Shown piece after piece: positions 63,282-64,000 of a stretch of DNA of 64,000 nucleotides. The stretch covers positions 124,001 to 188,000 of the forward strand of contig NZ_JAUSTI010000006.1 in NCBI RefSeq assembly GCF_030812775.1, given 5' to 3'. The notes under the pieces were generated by a model, which did not search any database, had not been told where the DNA came from, and was given only the letters and a program-made list of their open reading frames with translations. Numbering within the stretch: position 1 is the stretch's first letter; each line of letters opens with the position of its first letter. Source of the stretch: Paenibacillus tundrae (GTDB lineage: Bacteria; Bacillota; Bacilli; Paenibacillales; Paenibacillaceae). The position numbers were made by a program, and so were the translations under genes.

Positions 63282-63875
63282 GTGCAGAAGCTTTTTCAGG
63301 AGATCATAAAAAATGATATCAAACCCTATTTTACCAAACAGGGTTACTCCAAGCAGGATCTAAACTTTCAAAAAACGGATGGAGCATTGATTTATAAGTT
63401 CAACATTCAAAAAGTAAAGTTCAATACCGTTCATCGTGTCGGTTTCTATATCAATATTAGTATTCATTCCACTGAGTTGGCCGAATTGCAATCTGGACAG
63501 CCGGGGGCAAATGTTGTGGAGAATAAAGCTCATTTTATCTGCCGAATTAGAGAATTGGTTCCATCGGCTCCAGATGAATATGTCCTAACACCCGAGATCG
63601 ACCCAGAGTCATTAAAGAGAGAACTGTTGGCGCATTTAGAAGAAGCTATGGCATTCCTACACACCTTAACAAGCGCCAGAGATATAGTAGAGTATTATAT
63701 GGCTAAGACAGCACTACATTTAAGTGACGAAACCTTCCGCTTTCTATTGCGTTCTGGCGATACGGAAGAGGCTAGGCGTTATTTACAGCAGCTCCATACC
63801 AAGTACGGAGAGCAAAAGCGCTGGGCAGTATTTGATAAGAAATTTACAGCTATTTTTGCCGAGTACGGAATGTAA
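63282..63875 (+). CDS. DUF4304-domain protein
   Basis: 197 residues from GTG 63282, with GGGGAGG about 7 nt upstream. The N-terminal half (about 1-135) is a DUF4304 domain: LFQEIIKNDIKPYFTKQGYSKQDLNFQKTDGALIYKFNIQKV, then FYINISIHSTELAEL. The C-terminal half is helical (about 140-197). DUF4304 proteins occur among bacterial immunity-type proteins of polymorphic toxin systems, but the exact role is not known. No toxin is visible to the end of the window. Confidence 0.8.
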   Translation: MQKLFQEIIKNDIKPYFTKQGYSKQDLNFQKTDGALIYKFNIQKVKFNTVHRVGFYINISIHSTELAELQSGQPGANVVENKAHFICRIRELVPSAPDEYVLTPEIDPESLKRELLAHLEEAMAFLHTLTSARDIVEYYMAKTALHLSDETFRFLLRSGDTEEARRYLQQLHTKYGEQKRWAVFDKKFTAIFAEYGM

Positions 63876-64000
63876 GCTTTACCTCACAGGCAGTACAAGA
63901 GAATCCGTAGTATCGCTACTTTCTGAGCACTCAGTAGAGCATATACTGGAATAACATGAGTTCTTATATTGAAACTGCTTCGAGAGTCACTTTCGTCATG

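Overview
The window looks like chromosomal DNA of a Paenibacillus-type Firmicute. The signs are moderate GC with AT-rich leaders, AGGAGG-type ribosome sites with frequent GTG/TTG starts, and several YesM/YesN two-component systems fused to AraC domains. These are coupled to LplA/LplB/YtcP-type sugar ABC transporters and plant-polysaccharide hydrolases. I saw no rRNA, tRNA, CRISPR array, prophage or intact transposase gene. The species assignment is inference from gene content only.

Layout. 0-4 kb: an AT-rich stretch with a broken small ORF, then a secreted PL4 rhamnogalacturonan lyase and a secreted beta-propeller protein. 4-16 kb: housekeeping and accessory genes: a membrane-anchored Mrr-like nuclease, FabV enoyl reductase divergent from an HTH/TPR regulator, two related beta-barrel-like proteins, an SMI1/KNR4-like protein, a methyltransferase, a WYL regulator divergent from a GH1 6-phospho-beta-glucosidase, a TIMP-like secreted protein, and an AraC/LysE pair. 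16.5-25 kb: a sugar-sensing and uptake block in which a membrane-anchored sugar-binding protein, a YesM-type kinase and a YesN-type regulator precede a ChvE-GguA-GguB transporter behind a cre-like site. 25-35 kb: MgtE, an alkylation-repair pair (AlkD-like and Ogt), a CodA-like amidohydrolase, three GNAT acetyltransferases and several small unknowns.

35-44.5 kb: a xylan-type locus: a GH10 xylanase without signal peptide, response regulator, histidine kinase, second response regulator, and an LplA-LplB-YtcP-type transporter behind a near-perfect cre site. This resembles the aldouronate utilisation cluster known from xylanolytic Paenibacillus. 44.7-51 kb: a lipoprotein, purine nucleoside phosphorylase, immunity-like proteins, an MFS exporter with its ArsR-like regulator, and a GNAT. 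51.3-61.2 kb: a second polysaccharide locus: YesM/YesN on the minus strand, divergent from two permeases, a binding protein and two GH43 subfamily-24-like proteins. Both of the latter keep the Glu/Glu/Gln triad of exo-beta-1,3-galactanases, so arabinogalactan side-chain use is the best guess. 61-64 kb: a proline-iminopeptidase-like hydrolase, a decayed ABC ATPase fragment, a small membrane-anchored protein and a DUF4304 protein.

Three copies of a short non-coding element with inverted-repeat ends and apparent 6-bp target duplications (4.0, 9.8 and 55.6 kb) form a MITE-like family. One copy lies inside the second transporter operon. The strongest system-level signals are the three-component sugar sensor at 16.5-20.8 kb, the paired GH43_24-like enzymes, and the MITE family with its 81-bp minimal copy.
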